Shown one piece after another: positions 5,171 through 6,270 of a stretch of 6,270 bases of DNA. The translations under genes were made by a program, and so were the position numbers. The first letter of the stretch is position 1, and every line of letters starts with the position of its first letter. The notes below the pieces were generated by a model. The model saw only the letters and a list, made by a program, of their open reading frames with translations. It was not told the DNA's origin and ran no database searches. This stretch comes from Bacillota bacterium (lineage in GTDB: Bacteria; Bacillota; Clostridia; Saccharofermentanales; UBA5734): assembly GCA_023438965.1 (NCBI GenBank), contig JAEXPB010000267.1:1-6270 (forward strand), given 5' to 3'.

Positions 5171-5197
5171 ATTCCAATCGTTTCTGAGGAGGATTAT

Positions 5198-6262
5198 ATG
5201 GGCAAAGTCGATACCATTACCAGAGAGTCCTGGATTCTCAGCACTTTCCCCGAATGGGGCACCTATTTGAATGAGGAAATTGACCAGACGGTCGTCCAGC
5301 CCGGGACTTTTGCCATGTGGTGGCTGGGTTGCACCGGTATCTGGGTCAAGAGCGAAGGCCAGGCCAATGTCTGCATCGACTTCTGGTGCGGCACCGGCAA
5401 ACGCAGCCGGAAAAACCCCTATATCGACCCGCAGCACCAGATGGCCCGGATGGCCGGCGGCAAGATGATGCAGCCCAATCTGCGCGTCACGCCCTTCGTA
5501 CTCGACCCCTTCGCCATCCGCCAGCTGGATGCCGTCCTGTCCACCCATTATCATAATGACCATATCGATGTGAATGTCGCCGCCGCCGTCCTGAAGAACG
5601 TCGCCGAACCGATCCCCTTCATCGGCCCGAAATACTGCGTGGCCAAGTGGATCGAGTGGGGCGTCCCCGCTGAGCGCTGCATCACGGTCGTGCCCGGCGA
5701 CGTCGTCAAGGTTAAGGACATCGAGATCGTCGCCCTGGAATCCTTTGACCGCACCGCGCTGATCACCGATCCGCCCGCCGGGTCCCTCGTCGGCCGCCTG
5801 CCGGACGACATGGACGAGAAGGCCGTCAATTTCCTGATCAAGACGCCGGGCGGCAACCTCTACCACAGCGGCGACTCCCATTATTCCAATTTCTACGCCA
5901 AGCACGGCAACGACTACCGGATCGACGTCGCTCTCGGCTCCTTCGGCGAGAATCCGCGCGGCATCACCGACAAGATGACCGCCTCCGATATCCTCCGCAT
6001 GGCCGAAGCCCTGCAGACCAAGGTGATCATCCCCTTCCACCATGACATCTGGTCCAATTTCCAGGCCGATCCCCAGGAGATCAACGTCCTGTACGAGATG
6101 AAGAAAGACCGCCTGAAGTATGCCTTCAAGCCGTACATCTGGCAGGTCGGCGGCCGGTTCGTTTTCCCGGACGACCAGGATGGCCGCGAATACCACTACC
6201 CGCGCGGCTTCGACGACTGCTTCACCGTCGACACCAACCTGCCCTATACCTCGTTCCTGTAA
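5198..6262 (+). CDS. ulaG: UlaG-type L-ascorbate-6-phosphate lactonase (metallo-beta-lactamase fold)
   Basis: A complete 354-residue protein, the same length as E. coli UlaG and, from memory, very similar throughout (opening [14 protein letters not shown], then [15 protein letters not shown] and DFWCGTGK). UlaG is a cytosolic metal-dependent (Mn) lactonase that opens L-ascorbate-6-phosphate to 3-keto-L-gulonate-6-phosphate, the first step after PTS uptake of ascorbate. Visible metal-site motifs are H117-x-H119-x-D121-H122 ([10 protein letters not shown]), HSGDSH (223-228, with D226) and PFHHD (279-283). Tyr118 replaces the Asp found between the first two histidines in E. coli. The start is ATG at 5198, five bases after AGGAGG. 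It has its own promoter, divergent from the two DeoR genes, and the stop is 8 bases from the window edge, so downstream partners are unseen. The family assignment is firm. The exact lactone substrate is less so, since no ulaABC or ulaDEF genes are visible. Confidence 0.95.
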   Translation: MGKVDTITRESWILSTFPEWGTYLNEEIDQTVVQPGTFAMWWLGCTGIWVKSEGQANVCIDFWCGTGKRSRKNPYIDPQHQMARMAGGKMMQPNLRVTPFVLDPFAIRQLDAVLSTHYHNDHIDVNVAAAVLKNVAEPIPFIGPKYCVAKWIEWGVPAERCITVVPGDVVKVKDIEIVALESFDRTALITDPPAGSLVGRLPDDMDEKAVNFLIKTPGGNLYHSGDSHYSNFYAKHGNDYRIDVALGSFGENPRGITDKMTASDILRMAEALQTKVIIPFHHDIWSNFQADPQEINVLYEMKKDRLKYAFKPYIWQVGGRFVFPDDQDGREYHYPRGFDDCFTVDTNLPYTSFL

Positions 6263-6270
6263 GTCCCTGA

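Larger units (their letters stand above)
4846..5197. promoter_or_regulatory. AT-rich divergent control region between the DeoR operon and ulaG
   Basis: A 352-base gene-free stretch, sharply more AT-rich than the coding DNA on either side. It holds the ribosome site and leader of the first DeoR gene, a - strand promoter with a dyad over its -10 box, a set of GTTRA repeats, an inverted pair GTTCGTATAA/TTATACGAAC, a + strand promoter, and the ulaG leader. The core TCGTT recurs at 4915-4919 (complement), 5000-5004, 5158-5162 and 5178-5182, which suggests one regulator family binding throughout. A direct repeat GTTTA(AA)CTCATT occurs at 4862-4872 and 4931-4943. I find no small gene with a convincing ribosome site. 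Confidence 0.8.

Noticed and set aside
4846..5197. Riboswitch, small RNA or phage attachment site in the divergent region
   Set aside because: I found no conserved aptamer pattern, no terminator hairpin with T-run and no integrase or tRNA nearby; the repeats are better explained as operators.
5027..6196. Long - strand open frame (389 codons) opposite ulaG
   Set aside because: It is antisense to a firmly identified gene. Its translation is low-complexity (rich in G, D, V, A and H), and it arises from GC-rich third positions with no ribosome site.

Overview
The window is a compact bacterial carbohydrate-catabolism and regulation locus. It holds two sugar-metabolism units (a dihydroxyacetone-kinase-type gene pair and an UlaG-type lactonase), three transcription regulators and one gene of unknown function. 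Coding DNA is visibly GC-rich with GC-rich third positions, while the two promoter regions (about 1990-2023 and 4860-5197) are strikingly AT-rich. Strong AGGAGG-like ribosome sites, tight operon spacing, sigma-A/70-like promoters and clean intrinsic terminators fit a GC-rich member of the Bacillota (Clostridia-like), probably a fermentative or host-associated one. That placement is inference with low confidence.

Layout. On the + strand, positions 1-1136 hold the 3' end of dhaK followed by dhaL. A bidirectional terminator (1169-1207) separates them from a convergent GntR/FCD regulator on the - strand (1230-1865), which has its own promoter with two candidate operators (1991-2023). Next on the - strand is a three-gene operon. 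It is transcribed from about 4912 and ends at a terminator at 2095-2130. It encodes two paralogous DeoR-family regulators, with an ATGA stop/start overlap between them, and then a predicted cytosolic beta-propeller-like protein with one FG-GAP/calcium-loop motif. A 352-bp AT-rich divergent control region (4846-5197) carries promoters for both directions and several inverted and direct repeats built around A(A/T)TCGTT / TCGTATAA. On the + strand, a complete UlaG-type L-ascorbate-6-phosphate lactonase (5198-6262) closes the window.

How it may work together (inference). The two DeoR proteins probably respond to a phosphorylated sugar or sugar-lactone intermediate and control both their own operon and ulaG from the shared region. 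The GntR protein has its own promoter and may control the kinase pair or itself. UlaG would open a phosphorylated lactone, and DhaK/DhaL would phosphorylate a short ketose such as dihydroxyacetone or a tetrulose. No ulaABC transporter, ulaDEF genes or dhaM phosphodonor is visible, so the pathway cannot be completed from this window. The most unusual elements are the co-translated DeoR pair joined to a cytosolic propeller-like protein, the DhaL lacking the usual glycine-rich loop, and the regulatory architecture of 4846-5197.
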